Source: Ricordea florida (taxonomy: Eukaryota > Cnidaria > Anthozoa > Corallimorpharia > Ricordeidae). From it: a stretch of DNA of 64,000 nucleotides. Positions 43,017-54,737 of the stretch are shown here, piece after piece (within the stretch, counting starts at the first letter, position 1; each line of letters begins with the position of its first letter). A program made the translations under genes and the position numbers. The notes beneath the pieces were generated by a model. That model did no database searches, was not told the origin of the DNA, and was given only the letters and a program-made list of their open reading frames with translations. The stretch is taken from positions 7,364,450 to 7,428,449 of the forward strand of contig OX453286.1 in assembly GCA_949710005.1 (NCBI GenBank). Reading direction: 5' to 3'.

Positions 43017-45385
43017 AATTATTATTTATTTGTTTGTTTTGCTTCTCTTCCTTATTTTAGTAAGTTTTGCACAGCAAGTGGAAAATTTTCAGTTAGCTCT
43101 GTACCGGCACTACAACAATGGAGGCCAAGCTTTGTACAAACCAGAAGATATGAGACACTTTTGCCAAACCCACTCGCCACATCTCTATGACACTCTGTTA
43201 AGTTCTATTACTCGACAAGACGGACGTGCCACCAGCAAGAACCATACAACTTTACAAGAACAAAGAATAGTTGGACTCCTTCACACATTGGCTTACTTTA
43301 GGTATTTGAGTCAAATTCATGCAAAAACTGAAGTGTACTGCCTACCTGATTAATAATTGACTAGCTATTACATTCTAGGTTTCACTTTACTTCTATTGAA
43401 AATACCAGTTTCCCCAACTTGCCTGTGTCACGAAAATTACACACTTCATGTTTATGGCTACACTTTGTTTTTGTTTTAGGTCTCAGAAAACATCATACCT
43501 TCAAAAACAAGCAGGAATATTTCTTTCAATGCACGGTTTGGCAAGGGCAGCGCAGACTTTAGGAAGAGTGCTCGGTTTTAGCCAAGGAACAAGGATGAAT
43601 GACATGTTTAAACAGCAGCAGGCAAAACAGCACAGGGAGCTCATGGACAAGACAGTAGAAACAGCTTGCAAGGTAATTTAAATATTTATATATACCTAGT
43701 ATGTAGATTTTTGACTGAGTTTGAAAATAAAATTATATTAAAAAACTATAATTTAATTTCTATTTTGGTATTTTAGAACCAATTAAGCTTATAATCCATC
43801 TTCTGGATGACTTTCACGTTGTCAACGTTTTTCTTCATCCAACTGAAAAAGCCAGTAAAGCAATCCACATGGCATCCAGTCTGCTGGACATTCAGCTGGC
43901 CGCTGCTGCAGTGCCACGTCCATCAAATGCCACAACAATACACAGCACCACTTATGTTAGAAAAAATGGAAAGGACATTCTTTGTCGAGGAGGGATTGTG
44001 AAGTATTTCATTTTGGCAGAAATGACAGAACTCCTACTAAATTATAACAACACATATATCAAGACACTGCCAGTTGAATTTCTTTATGTCAAGCCTGAAA
44101 GGGTCCAACAGCAGTTGAAGGAGTTGAGGTACATCATAACTGAACCTGTCACAAGAAAAATAAAAACATAGAATAATGTGTACTGTAATACAGTAACCTT
44201 CTGTACTCAAAATAATAAACAAAGCTTGTTTATTATTCACTACCCACAGTAAAATGTACTTTTTTCAATAATGTTATCATTAAAGTAAGAGCAGAAGCTG
44301 GAAAGAGGAAGGTTTGGCAGACAGCACACTAATTAATGAGACAGCTTGACAAATATCTAACGATCCATTGGCTAACAAATAAAATCTATTTTACTGTCCA
44401 AAGGGTCTACAGTCAGTCATACCACAAGGAACTGCACACAATTGAGAACTGTGTCTTGGTTGATGAATTCCAGCAAAACCTTCACAGTGTAGAGGACTAC
44501 CAATCAGCCCTAATGCAAGAACAACAATGCAGCCCTGCCTTTGGTCATTACCTTAAAAAGTTTTTGGTACCTTCTCCTGGCGACTGGCCTGCTGGTATTA
44601 CATAAAAAAGATACTTGTTCATGTTCCTGAAGAAAGTCCGCTTTTGTCCTAAATCCCAGAGCAAGGACCCTTCCATGTAACCCTAAATGCCCATGAAACT
44701 GCGGTTAACCTGCACAGATTTTTTTTTGCCCAGTTACATAAGCATTTATTTAATTCTGCTCTACCGGAGAAGCCCAAACCAGACAGGGTTGCTGTTCTTG
44801 TTGCTGCTGCTTTTCTGGGATGGATAATGTTACGCTCTAAAGTTTTAAATCTTTTTAAACTGTGCAAAGACATTGAGTACACCTGCCTACTTTACTTACT
44901 TGAGGAGGTCCCTCCACTGCTATTTTTCCACTACCCTGTTATATTTAGAAGCTGTGAACTTGGAAACTACTTATCCATAATGAGGAGATTTGCTGTTTTA
45001 TTCATTTGTTGGAAGCGATGTCACTATGACAAGTCAACATTGTCATTATTGAGTGATGCAGTACATCAGAAACTGAACAATGACAAATACTTTAGCATGA
45101 AACAACAAATGCTGGCAGCCATTACCGAAAAGAAAGTGGAAATTTGGCATTCTCTTTTGAGAGATTCCATTGAGCGGCACTATACTGCAGAGCAAATTAG
45201 GCTGAATGCACAACTTCTTAGTGTAAACAAGATGCAGCATGAATTTTGCCACCACTTTGTCCCTGAATATAAAAGAGGTACAAGAGAAAGGGATCAGACC
45301 CTTCTTGCAGGAAGATCAGCTGAATTTATCATTAAAAAATTGCAACTCATGATCATTGCAAAAAACCTTCAAAGCCCAAAGCAGG
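41517..45385 (+). pseudogene. Multi-exon transposase-like gene, decayed
   Basis: Probable exons: 41517(?)-41945, a Cys/His-rich zinc-like part (CCLRGK, CEHHWHM, CSCPLP, CTSCRR); small exons near 42449-42498 and 42607-42664; 43062-43301; 43480-43672 (both joins fit, phase 2); 43777-44126; and 44427-45385. The core has DDFHVV (about 43825) and KKVEIWHSLLR (about 45135), conserved acidic spots that I recall from a multi-copy cnidarian family and that could be part of a DDE site. Lesions: a frame slip at GACTGGCCTGC|TGG (about 44590), an in-frame TAA near 44652, and a phase mismatch at 43777. No name is known to me. A mobile-element origin is inferred from the company it keeps. Confidence 0.55.
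42141..42242. mobile_element. 102-bp MITE with 20-bp perfect inverted repeats
   Basis: ttaaccctttcactcccaag at 42141-42160 and its exact complement at 42223-42242 bound the element, which sits in an intron of the transposase-like pseudogene. Confidence 0.85.
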
Positions 45386-46040
45386 TTAGTCAAGTCAACA
45401 AGGCATAATACATAACTTGATTATACCTTTAAAAAATCATGTGTAATACTTACTGAAGAGTTTGCTGCTGGCCAAGCCTCAAGGCTCAGCTGACATTACC
45501 GCTGGCCGAAAGGCTCAAGAGAGTGTCGGCCATCTTGTTTATATTGTATGTCCTGCATTCGGTTAGGGACTTTAGCTCGCCACTTATTTCCTGTAAGTCC
45601 TATTGTCATCGTTGTTGTTTCCCTTTTATCATTATCTTACTGTTATGTATTTACGTCGTAGGACTCCTTCATCGTTCCGTGAATTGAATTAAACTAGCGT
45701 TTCACTTCGAGGAGTGTCTTACTTCACTTACAGTACATGCTGTGTCTTTTCTGTTCTATAGTTTCTCTATAATTTTGATGTGCTTAAAGCTTACAATAAT
45801 TATTATATGAAGTCATTTGATTTAAGTGTCAAAAAAAAACTTGCTCACATGTGATGTGTGACTTTCCAAACTGCAACAATGAGAGCTCTCAACAGATAAC
45901 TGTGGTGTTTCGGGCCCAAGTAGAATAAAAGATTCCGGCACAAAACAACGACAACACTTTTTATTTTTCTCTCTCGAGCACATGCTCCCGTTCTCCATCC
46001 CATAATGCACTAGGGATCATGTGACTCACACCTCACAATA
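45386..46040. other. Spacer without supported gene
   Basis: AT-rich sequence between the transposase-like part and the RING/knuckle part of the presumed large element. No coding frame is convincing. The inserted-looking stretch 45460-45720 is more GC-rich (ctggccaagcctcaaggctcagctg) and may be another small repeat. Confidence 0.4.
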
Positions 46041-46044
46041 GAAA

Positions 46045-47130
46045 CACTACAATAACAAGGCTAGCATGTTTTCATACTTGCCATCGTCTTTGCCTAGAAA
46101 AAAATGGAAATTCCTGTCTTATTTGCAAAGATCCCCTTCTCAAGAGGGTCACTGATTTAAGTGACACATTTAACAGTGGCTTGTTGGAAACCAAAGATAA
46201 CTCACCCGCCATAAATGAAACACATGAACAAAGTACAGGCCAACCCGACATTTCCTCAACTACAGGAAGAAATGCAGAATTTTACAAATCACATGAATGG
46301 GAGACCTTAATTTCTACAAGCTTTGAACAGCTGGTTATTCCACAACCAAGTGTTCCTCATACAACAACCCGAGAACCCACACAGACCAAAGGCAAAAGGC
46401 AAAATCACTGTTCACATTGTGGGCAACCTGGTCACCGCAGATCTCGTGGTTGTCACATTACATGTCCCATCCTATTGCAATCAAGCTGTCAATCTTTTCA
46501 ACAAACAACACAATCATCAGCACAACCATTATCTCACAATCTGCAATCTTACAATACACCAATACCTTTGTCAACACAAGCCTCCACACTTCATGTCCCT
46601 CATTCCACTACAGACATTGTTACTTCCTGGGAGCTACCTGTTTCCTTGTCACAGTCAACGATAGGAGGACGCCATGGGAGCAATGCATGCACAGTTATTT
46701 CCCTGTTACTGGCCAAGACCTATCTTACAAATAAACAATTGCTCCAAATTAATAGCAATCAACCTCTTAGTCAGAACTGGATTGTAGCCTTTGTTTCTTG
46801 TATGTTGGGAGGGAATCAAGCATATGACACATTCATTTCCTCCAATAATCCAGTTTATCTTGGAGTAGTGGAGGCCATACCTTTTATAAGAAACAGTCTG
46901 GGCAGTTTAAATTATGAAGAAGAATTGACAGTGTGTTTCATAAAAGAGGCTTGTGCTGCTGATGAATCTGCCTTAAGCTATCAGCTGAGCAGAAGACTAG
47001 GAAATGCAAATGCTGCATTTACAATCATAAATGGAATGAAAATAACATTTGTAGCCGACTCGAATGGTAGTGTTCTTGTGTTGGATAGCCATCTTCACCT
47101 CCCAAAGGGTGCCATGCTCGCCAAATTCAT
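46045..47130 (+). pseudogene. RING-like / CCHC zinc-knuckle / cysteine-protease-like protein, 3' end cut by a LINE
   Basis: The open frame runs upstream of the first start codon to about 46050 and reads the second half of a RING-type finger (CFHTCHRLC...CLICKDPL). A Ser/Thr/Gln-rich linker follows, then a zinc knuckle (HCSHCGQPGHRRSRGC) and a globular domain with GGRHGSNACTVISLLLAK and, 140 residues later, VLVLDSHLHLP. A Cys followed by Asp-x-His is the triad layout of papain-fold deubiquitinases such as the herpesvirus tegument (C76) type; catalytic activity is inference. The last codons read into a LINE 3' end inserted at about 47130, so the true C-terminus is lost. It probably belongs with the 41.1-45.4 kb gene. 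Confidence 0.6.
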
Positions 47131-48010
47131 TTTTAGTTTCATTTTATTTTATTTAGTCACTCACAAAACTTACACAACAGAACAAAAGGTGTTAATTAAA
47201 TTATAAAATTAATGTGACAAGGAACCCTAACGAAGCTTGAAGCTTATATTAATAGGCTTCCTTTAACTAGTAATTAACTAAATTCATGGCTGAGTGCAGA
47301 GTGAGCAAGATCGAAAAATTAAACAACAAATCAGCTATCAATGAGATAATTCTTTAGATTTTTTTTAAAAACAGATATAGTAGGAGAACTTATTAGTGAA
47401 AAAGGCAATGAATTCCAGATTTTAGGTCCTCGGTAAAGGATACTGAATTGCTTTATATTTGTTCTACAAAAATGAGGTCTATACTGAGAGGCTAGTCGAG
47501 TTTCGTATTGATGGACTTGATTACTACTTAAGAACAAGTGATGAAAGCTATTAGGCAAAAGATTATGGTGATAAGAATACATAAAGGTAGCTACAGAAAA
47601 TGAATTAATACTAAATATGTCAAGGACTTTAAGCTGGCTAAATAAAGGGGCGGTATTTGCTAGATAGTGAGCTTTTGTTATGAGTTGCACTAGACGCTTT
47701 TGCAAAAGGTAAATACAGTTTAGATTGGAACAGTAGGTGGAGGACCATGCGACATTACAGTATGTTAAGAAGGGATATACAAGGGAGTAATACAAGGACA
47801 TCAAAGTTTGGGATGATATGTAAAAGCGGGCTTTCCCAATGATTCCCACACTTTTTGAAATTTTCTTTGAGACGAAATCAATATGTGGTTTCCAAAAAAT
47901 GGAAAAGAGATGACATCGAGAGCCTCTTAAATTGGTTGAATACTAAGTTGTTAATTGGCATAAATTTGTGTACAGTCACCTTCATTAACTTTAACTGACA
48001 GTGTTTTACC
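47130..48010 (-). mobile_element. 5'-truncated non-LTR retrotransposon (LINE)
   Basis: The - strand encodes the end of a reverse transcriptase/C-terminal region (KPHIDFVSKKISKSVGIIGKARF at about 47890-47815, then LYYSLVYPFLTYCNVAWSS and GPKIWNSLP), stop at 47331. A 3' UTR and an A-rich tail (aaataaaataaaat) end near 47130. The part upstream of about 47900 is out of frame and the catalytic YADD region is missing. A tail-only copy of the same family is at 61036-61332. Its insertion truncated the RING/knuckle ORF. Confidence 0.82.
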
Positions 48011-48074
48011 TAGGGCCAGTACAAGGAAGAAATTAAGGAATTCTATTTTGACGTTGCGTACACGTAAACTTGTT

Positions 48075-49009
48075 CATGGCCAGAAATCGCGGACGCAACG
48101 CCCGCGTAACGGCAGCGGCTTTCTACATTACTGAAGCAAAACATGGCGATTAAATTTACAAAAGAATGTATGGAGTAAAAATTAAATTTGAGGATAGAAT
48201 AACTCCTGGCGTACCTGCAACGGTTTCCAAGTCTGAATCTATTAGGAGAAAGTATCCGTAATCCAACTGTATGAAAGTCATTTCTAAACCAGACCATTAA
48301 CAGCGTCCTTTTTAGGCATGATTTTAGCTCCACTTTCGCTCTCTTAACCCTTCTATTTCATGTAGGAAATACGTAAAGTAGCAATCTTTCACCGCAGCTC
48401 GCCACGTTCCCATCCGCCTGATTGATTTTTCCAAGTTCATTCCTCAAAGTTAACATCGTGTCACAGAAACACAGTGATTTTCAGGTAGTTTGGACACGAT
48501 TAACAGCGTCCATTTCGGCGATGAAAACCCAAGAATATAAAACTATAAAAGTAGAGGCATTCACCCGTGAAGTCCGCTAATGGTTACTCGATGTTACACG
48601 AAAAAGAACCTCCGTTCTTCACAACATTCTCTCAGTTTAACCGCCATGTTTGGTATCAAAGGAAAGCTATGAAACCAGGCTTCAAAACTCCGTTGAGAAC
48701 TGGGGACAGACGCTAAACAGTGTTGTAGGTCAGCGCTCTAAATAGAGGGTATTTTTACTTCCGGCGCGGGATGGCGGGAATTTCATTCATGCGATCGAGT
48801 GAAGGATTTCATTATCGAAAACAATTTTAGACGTCCTGAAGGCTTTTGATCGCTGTAAATTTAACCACGGATAAAAGACAATGCAGTTGTTCATAATCGA
48901 TCTCGCAAAATAGAACGCTTCATGGGCCGCCATACTAGTTTTTTTCTGTTATTGTGGAGAAAGCCGCGTATCGATGTGCGGGCTCAAATGTCCGCGATTT
49001 CTGGCCATG
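48075..49009. mobile_element. 935-bp MITE with 20-bp perfect terminal inverted repeats
   Basis: catggccagaaatcgcggac (48075-48094) is exactly complementary to 48990-49009. No coding frame in between resembles a transposase, and the ORFs seen are antisense chance frames. The next 800 bp (49010-49830) hold no supported gene. Confidence 0.85.
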
Positions 49010-49829
49010 TGAAAAGTCAGGAAAAGTTCGTTCAATCGAACACACAGGAAGTCGTAAACACAAGCTTTCGTATGAACGTTAAATGAAACGAACACTTTTA
49101 AGCTTCAAAGTACTAAATTAAAGAAACGTGCCAGGCAATAAAACATTGAGGGAGTAACGTAAAGATTTTAGCTAAAATTCAATTTGCAATCGGAAGGCCA
49201 TGCCAGAACACGAGTTGAAGACATGAAATTCTTGATGTTATTTACACAATTAAAGGCTACTCACCGTGTGCAGCTTTCCACAAATCACTCCTGAAGCGTC
49301 TCCCTCGAAGTCGCAATGTCTTTATAAATAATAAAACTTATTTCCGTTCACTGATGGCTTAAAATTCGGAGAAAAAGATGCTTCATTCCCTTTATCGAAA
49401 ACTGCACGGGAACTCACCCGCGAAAAAAAGCCGCGCATGCGCAGTCATTTTGCCGCTGTGTCGAATAGTACCTACTTAGTATTGTGTTGTTGATCTTATG
49501 ACTTGCAGTGAACAATTATTTTGAACTTGTTTCAGAATGTTATATTTTTATACAATATTGTTAACATTTCCTTTCCAAGTTTTAAAAACTTGACATTTAA
49601 CCACAACATGTTGGAACATGATCTATGCTTTCAATGACAACAAGGGTATTGAGGCTCAATTGGCCAGCACACTCACCAAGCTATTTATGAATTGAACAGT
49701 CAGTCCTCCCAGGTCTGACAAACGAAGTGCAACCTGGAACATTCGCCAAAGTGCAGCATGATTTTGCTTTTACCCCTTGTCAAGATTTAACTTATGACCT
49801 GCCATGTTAGAAAGTTTAACCCTGGAAAA

Positions 49830-51300
49830 GATGTCTTTAGAATTAAAGTTGCGTCTTTCCGCAAAATAATCCTCTGGTGAAGGGGTATCTAAGGCAAAGA
49901 ACTGAGATGTGCTATTTCCCTAAAGGCTTGTCAGTGCATTGTGTAGAATGGAACACACTACATAAAGTTTGCCCCCCTAACTAAGACCAATTTTTAAGTT
50001 CTTTTTAAAGTCCAAACCTTTAAAAGAATTGATTTTGTCTCCAAAAAGCCATTCAACAGAATTGCACACAGCACTCATGGAGCTGTTATAAGCTTTCATT
50101 TGTGGAGTAAACACACGATGGCGGAAAGGTCCCTGCAGGTGGATGCTAAGGGGATAGGCAGCTGGTTCACCAAAAACACACATTGGCTCTCCATTAGTAA
50201 AAAAAGCTTCCGTCTGCAGGTCGTCATACAAGTGGGACTCTGCTAGCATTGCCGCATCATGTTTTCTCTTTCTATTGAGCAAAAAGTAAAATGTTTTCTA
50301 TCTCTAGACTACTTTTATATAGACAGAGTACAAGGAACCAGTGGGAAGGTACTCCGCTATATAAGCTATGTGGGTATGGACCAGGATTTGGTGAACTGGA
50401 CTGCACCCACATCCCCTCCCTTCCTCCCAACACCTCCGGGCAGACCTTGTGGACTATATTATGCAGAAATGCTCAATCTGTAACACAAAAACCTCACTCA
50501 CCTACTGGCCCATAGAGGTGTGCAATTAAGCCATTTGGGACCACAACTGATTGAAATTTTAAGCCATGAAAATGCTTATGCCCGTTGTAAGCTTGATCTT
50601 TGGTTTTCCCCTGATCGATGTATGGGGCGGACGGTTCCATCCACGAAACCGAAGCAATTTCTTAATGGTGCTCCTTTGTTGAAAATTGCTTGTGCGTAAG
50701 TTTCCAGCTGGATAGGACTCAAGATGACCAGATTTTAATCCATGGTGCGATGTCGGTGGTTATCGTATACCCAATCCATTACGGTGTTATTGATTATGCA
50801 GAGTCTAGGAACTGGTCTTCCAAAATTCGGAATCATATCGCAGAAACGACAGGGGAAAATCGCTTCAAAAGAATACAGAGGCCTTCTGTTTGCGCTCACA
50901 AATCGTTCCTTGTTGGCATTAAAAGACGGCAGGCATTTCAAGTGCATCAACTAGCCGGGAAATATGATACTTTTGTACCCTAAACTTGGCCTTGCAATCG
51001 GCTTCATCCTTCTCCCGTAAGTTAAATCTCGAATAGGTATCGTAAGGAAAGTCCAAATTTTCCGAGATGTTTTCTTCGTAAAGTAGCAAGAATTCTGCCT
51101 CTGTGATAAATCCGCTCGCATTACTAATAAGCAGAAGCCATTAATGGACGGAAACAGCTCGCGTCTTCGTTCGCGGGTCACACAAAATTCTTAACTTAAT
51201 TTTCCCGTCACGAACACCATGTACTTGACCCAGTCCCTCTTTGAGCACGGCGTTCTTCAAGACGTCCGCGTTCCTGTATCTTAAACTCCCTAATAATAGT
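49830..51300 (-). pseudogene. Harbinger (HARBI1-like) DDE transposase, broken
   Basis: The - strand reads, in pieces: FPCRFCDMIPNFGRPVPRLC (about 50870-50800), NCFGFVDGTVRPI with the first catalytic Asp (about 50640), HFHGLKFQSVVVPNGLI (about 50560), a probable intron (GTGAGT at about 50510 to TAG|AAAG near 50277), RKRKHDAAMLAES (about 50270), SVEWLFGDKINSFK (about 50040) and a tail to about 49830 (LYVVCSILHNAL). Lesions: a frame slip near 50945, an in-frame TAA near 50733 and another slip near 50600. TAG codons also lie at 49977 and about 49925. It is a DDE_Tnp_4 family transposase relic, with no terminal repeats recognised. Confidence 0.82.
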
Positions 51301-51802
51301 TAACTTTACTTGAGTGCCTACTGTACCTAGCACTAACGTACTAATTGGGGACACTGTAAGCACAGATGAAATTAAATCAAATCATATTAAGTCAAATCAT
51401 ATCATATGTGAATTAAAAAACTCTATAGTATTTGCTTTCGACTCTCTTGAAAGTACACTTTGTAACAGGAACACTACGAAAAGCCATAAAGCTGCCATTA
51501 AATCCCGATTGATAGAACACAAATATTAGTTGCCATTCATAGACTTCAGAACTGAATCCACTGCGTCAATACAAGTTTGTTGTAGGAGCAGAGTTGGCGA
51601 TACACAAACTCGTTTGGAAGGATAGAAAAAGAAAGTAGCTCTGGTATTGAATGAAAAGTACCATACAAAATATAATGCTTAGTCATGATTATAATAATGA
51701 CACTATAAGTTACATATATACGTTATATATATAATTATATATATAAATTGTAAAAGTTGACTAATCGTAAAACAGTGCTCAATACGTGAACGTAGAGCGA
51801 AG

Positions 51803-51978
51803 TAGTTGTTGCGGGAGAAAAAAAACACACAAACAAACTACGGGTTTATCCCTACAAGCCTGTTTCGTGGTTGCCCACTCATCAGGGGATATCCCCTGAT
51901 GAGTGGGCAACCACGAAACAGGCTTGTAGGGATAAACCCGTAGTTTGTTTGTGTGTTTTTTTTCTCCCGCAACAACTA
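51803..51978. repeat. Perfect 176-bp palindrome
   Basis: Bases 51803-51890 are followed without spacer by their exact reverse complement (51891-51978); the centre is ggggatatcccc. (AT)n tracts lie on the outer sides (51715-51750 and 51981-52003). It would extrude as an 88-bp hairpin. No coding content. Confidence 0.93.
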
Positions 51979-52493
51979 ATTATATATATATATATATATA
52001 TATAACTGCAGACAGTACTGTTTCGGCCTTCTGGGCCTCATCAGTACAGTGCTGATGCTAGGATGGAGGTATGGCTATCTAGCCACCTCTCACGAAACCA
52101 CACTTGTGGTATCATTTATATTTATATAAAGTGGGAGCCTACAAATCCTGAAACTCATGCAAAGGAGTAATAATAACAAAAACATTCTGAACCCTGCAAG
52201 AAAATAAAGCATATCTGTACGCGTGGTAGAGTTTGGACTAGCGTTATTGTGCCAACAGAAATTATTTGAAAAAAAAGAAGGAATTAAAAGTGTAAGGAAA
52301 ATCTTCTTTAAAAGTTAAAACGACACGGTTCTCAATTATTTCTTAAATTTTATTCTTAGAGAGTTCGATTCTCAAAAGAATCGATTTAAAAAAGAAAATT
52401 AAATTTAACGAAAATAGGGACCCATTTTTCACAAAAGTGCGCTTGGCGACTCACTTTTTTTAGTTTTGCTGCTTACTATTCAAGTAAAACCCC

Positions 52494-52745
52494 ATGAAAC
52501 GAAGCAATATGGATTTGCTGAGTTGGAGTAACTGGAGAATATTAATTTGTACGCAATTATTATGTTTTGCTTCTGCGTACGATTTTAAGTTAAATTGTCC
52601 CACATTAAAAAAGCCATCTATTGTCTTTGGCAACAGCGTTATCGAATTTGGTGAAAGTTTTTGTGATTTTGCATGGATTCCTGGAATCTTAATAATAACA
52701 TTGTTTGTGGTGATCAAAAATAAGCATCTAAAACAGGTGAAATAA
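52494..52745 (+). CDS. Short ORF with signal-like segment, uncertain
   Basis: An 83-codon frame with a hydrophobic segment near the N-terminus (WRILICTQLLCFASA) and a second near the end (IPGILIITLFVVI). A diverged repeat of the second half follows at 52785-52900 (ggtatcgaacgtggtgaatg...gattttgtatggactcc), which hints at an old tandem duplication of an exon. No family recognised; it may be chance. From 52900 to 54660 I see no gene. Confidence 0.2.
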   Translation: MKRSNMDLLSWSNWRILICTQLLCFASAYDFKLNCPTLKKPSIVFGNSVIEFGESFCDFAWIPGILIITLFVVIKNKHLKQVK

Positions 52746-54737
52746 TTTTCTTACGCTGGAAAGAGTTCTAATTTTTTTTTACAACAATGGTATCGAACGT
52801 GGTGAATGTACGTTATTGCGATTTTGTATGGACTCCCGGAAAGTCAATACCAACATTGACGAACTGGAAATCTACATTCGCTGTGCCTAACTGATGTTCG
52901 TGGTAATCAAACATAATCAGTAAAAACATGTCAAATAATTTGCAAAGTTGTTTCAAGTCTTAATCAGACAAATCATTTCCGTTGAAAAAAAGTGTCGTGT
53001 TAGAGCCTAAAGTTAAACTATATGACGAAATTACAAACGATGATCCCTTGGAGAATATTCTATGCCAAAGGGAGAATCAATTAGTCTTTTAAGGGATAGG
53101 AAGTCTTTGTCGCTTTACTACAGCTGCCTTAACAGACCAGTTATAATCACTGCATGAGAAAAGGTCTGTCCATCAGCAATAAAATAATTCCTAAATCGTT
53201 AGCGAGTTTGTACTATTTCTTGATTTCGTCTATGTTAATACTCAAGAAAGGAAAAAACATACATATGACTTTTTGAATTTATTTCGTTTCAATGGGCACC
53301 AAAATTTAAATTTCATGAAGCAAATCATTAAACCGGAAAAAGTTAAGAAGTCTCACTTAGGCATGGGACTCGGCTACTGATTACATCCACAGCTGGAATT
53401 ATTAAAGGTGTACGGTCAGACATGTTTGATGCTTTGCTCGTTAAATAAATGAATTAATTTTATTACATGTACATTAGTGAAATACCAAGTGAAAATAACA
53501 AGTTATTCTCACATTCTGAAAATAACGTGATGCTATGGTGACACGGATGAAATTAAAACTGGTTCGCGTACAACTTTCGGGTTTGGAAACAAAAAATTGC
53601 TGATAAATTATTAATTGGGTTTTCACATTTGAAGAAAATTTTTCACTAAAATCCCGAATCTCTATGTCTAGAAATTCGGGTGGTGGCTCGGATAGAACTA
53701 AAATATTTGATCAGGCTTTTTTGTCATAAAAAAATTAAATCCTCTCTTTCTTTCAACTGAAGGAAGAATAACTAATTTCATTTGGTAATTTTTGCTTTGT
53801 TCTTAGTTAACAAATCTAGTTGAAGACGAAAGACTTACGTCGAATTAGTACTCTTGATTTGTCAGTTTTTTTTATATTTTAGTTAGGCTCGTACAGTTTT
53901 TAGAATGAAACTTTGTTGTGCCAAGGTCACATTAGTTTACGTAGGTCACAACATGGGGCATTTTTAAAATGCCTGAATTATGCAGTGCGGTGAACACAAC
54001 GTGTACTCGCGAATTTAAGAAAGCTTAAAATTAGATTCAATGGAAACAAAGTATTATACAAGGTGGGAGAATACGACAGTTGCATATGTTTACATGTAAC
54101 CGATTTATAGATCGATCATATGAATCGAGAAAAATTCAACTTGCTTCATGAAGCGACTAGAGACATTCATCGAAACGCAGAAAAATCGATCTGAACAGGC
54201 AACGCATGCGCAACTCGTTGATGTATTTGTGAATGGAAAAATTCATCAACATAAGAATTTAATTTTTCTTGGGGAAACATTTGTAAATGTAAATATTGTA
54301 AAAATAAATAAACTAAAAATTAAAAAAAATGGGAAAAAATAAAATTTAAGTTAAACTTTTTACGCAGCAACTTTAAACGAAGAATAAATAACCTTAGATA
54401 ATTTGTCAACTTGTTATATTAGTTTTTTAGGCCCATGACCAACTTTCCAGGTTAAGGCCTTTAGTGAACACGAACAGTCTCCATTTTTAATGGACTGTGT
54501 ATCGTATTTTTTCCGAGAACATTTGCCATCTCAAATTAACTGCTATTTCAACTGATCGATGGGTTTAACAGTATTTTGAATTATTTATGAAGTACACACT
54601 AGGTTGCGATACATGTTGCAGCTGTCGGGTGTAATATAGGCCAAAATAGTTTCACCATGTAGTTGAAAATGCTTATGAAGTCCCTTCTCAGTTACTTAGC
54701 GTTGTCCAAAACCAAGGTATGTACTCTTTTTCGCGAT

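Noticed and set aside
42960..43030. CRISPR-like or other regular array
   Set aside because: It is a simple ATT microsatellite; no spacer-repeat array exists anywhere in the window.
48043..48333. 96-aa ORF on the - strand
   Set aside because: It lies inside the MITE across its inverted repeat and has no protein-like features.
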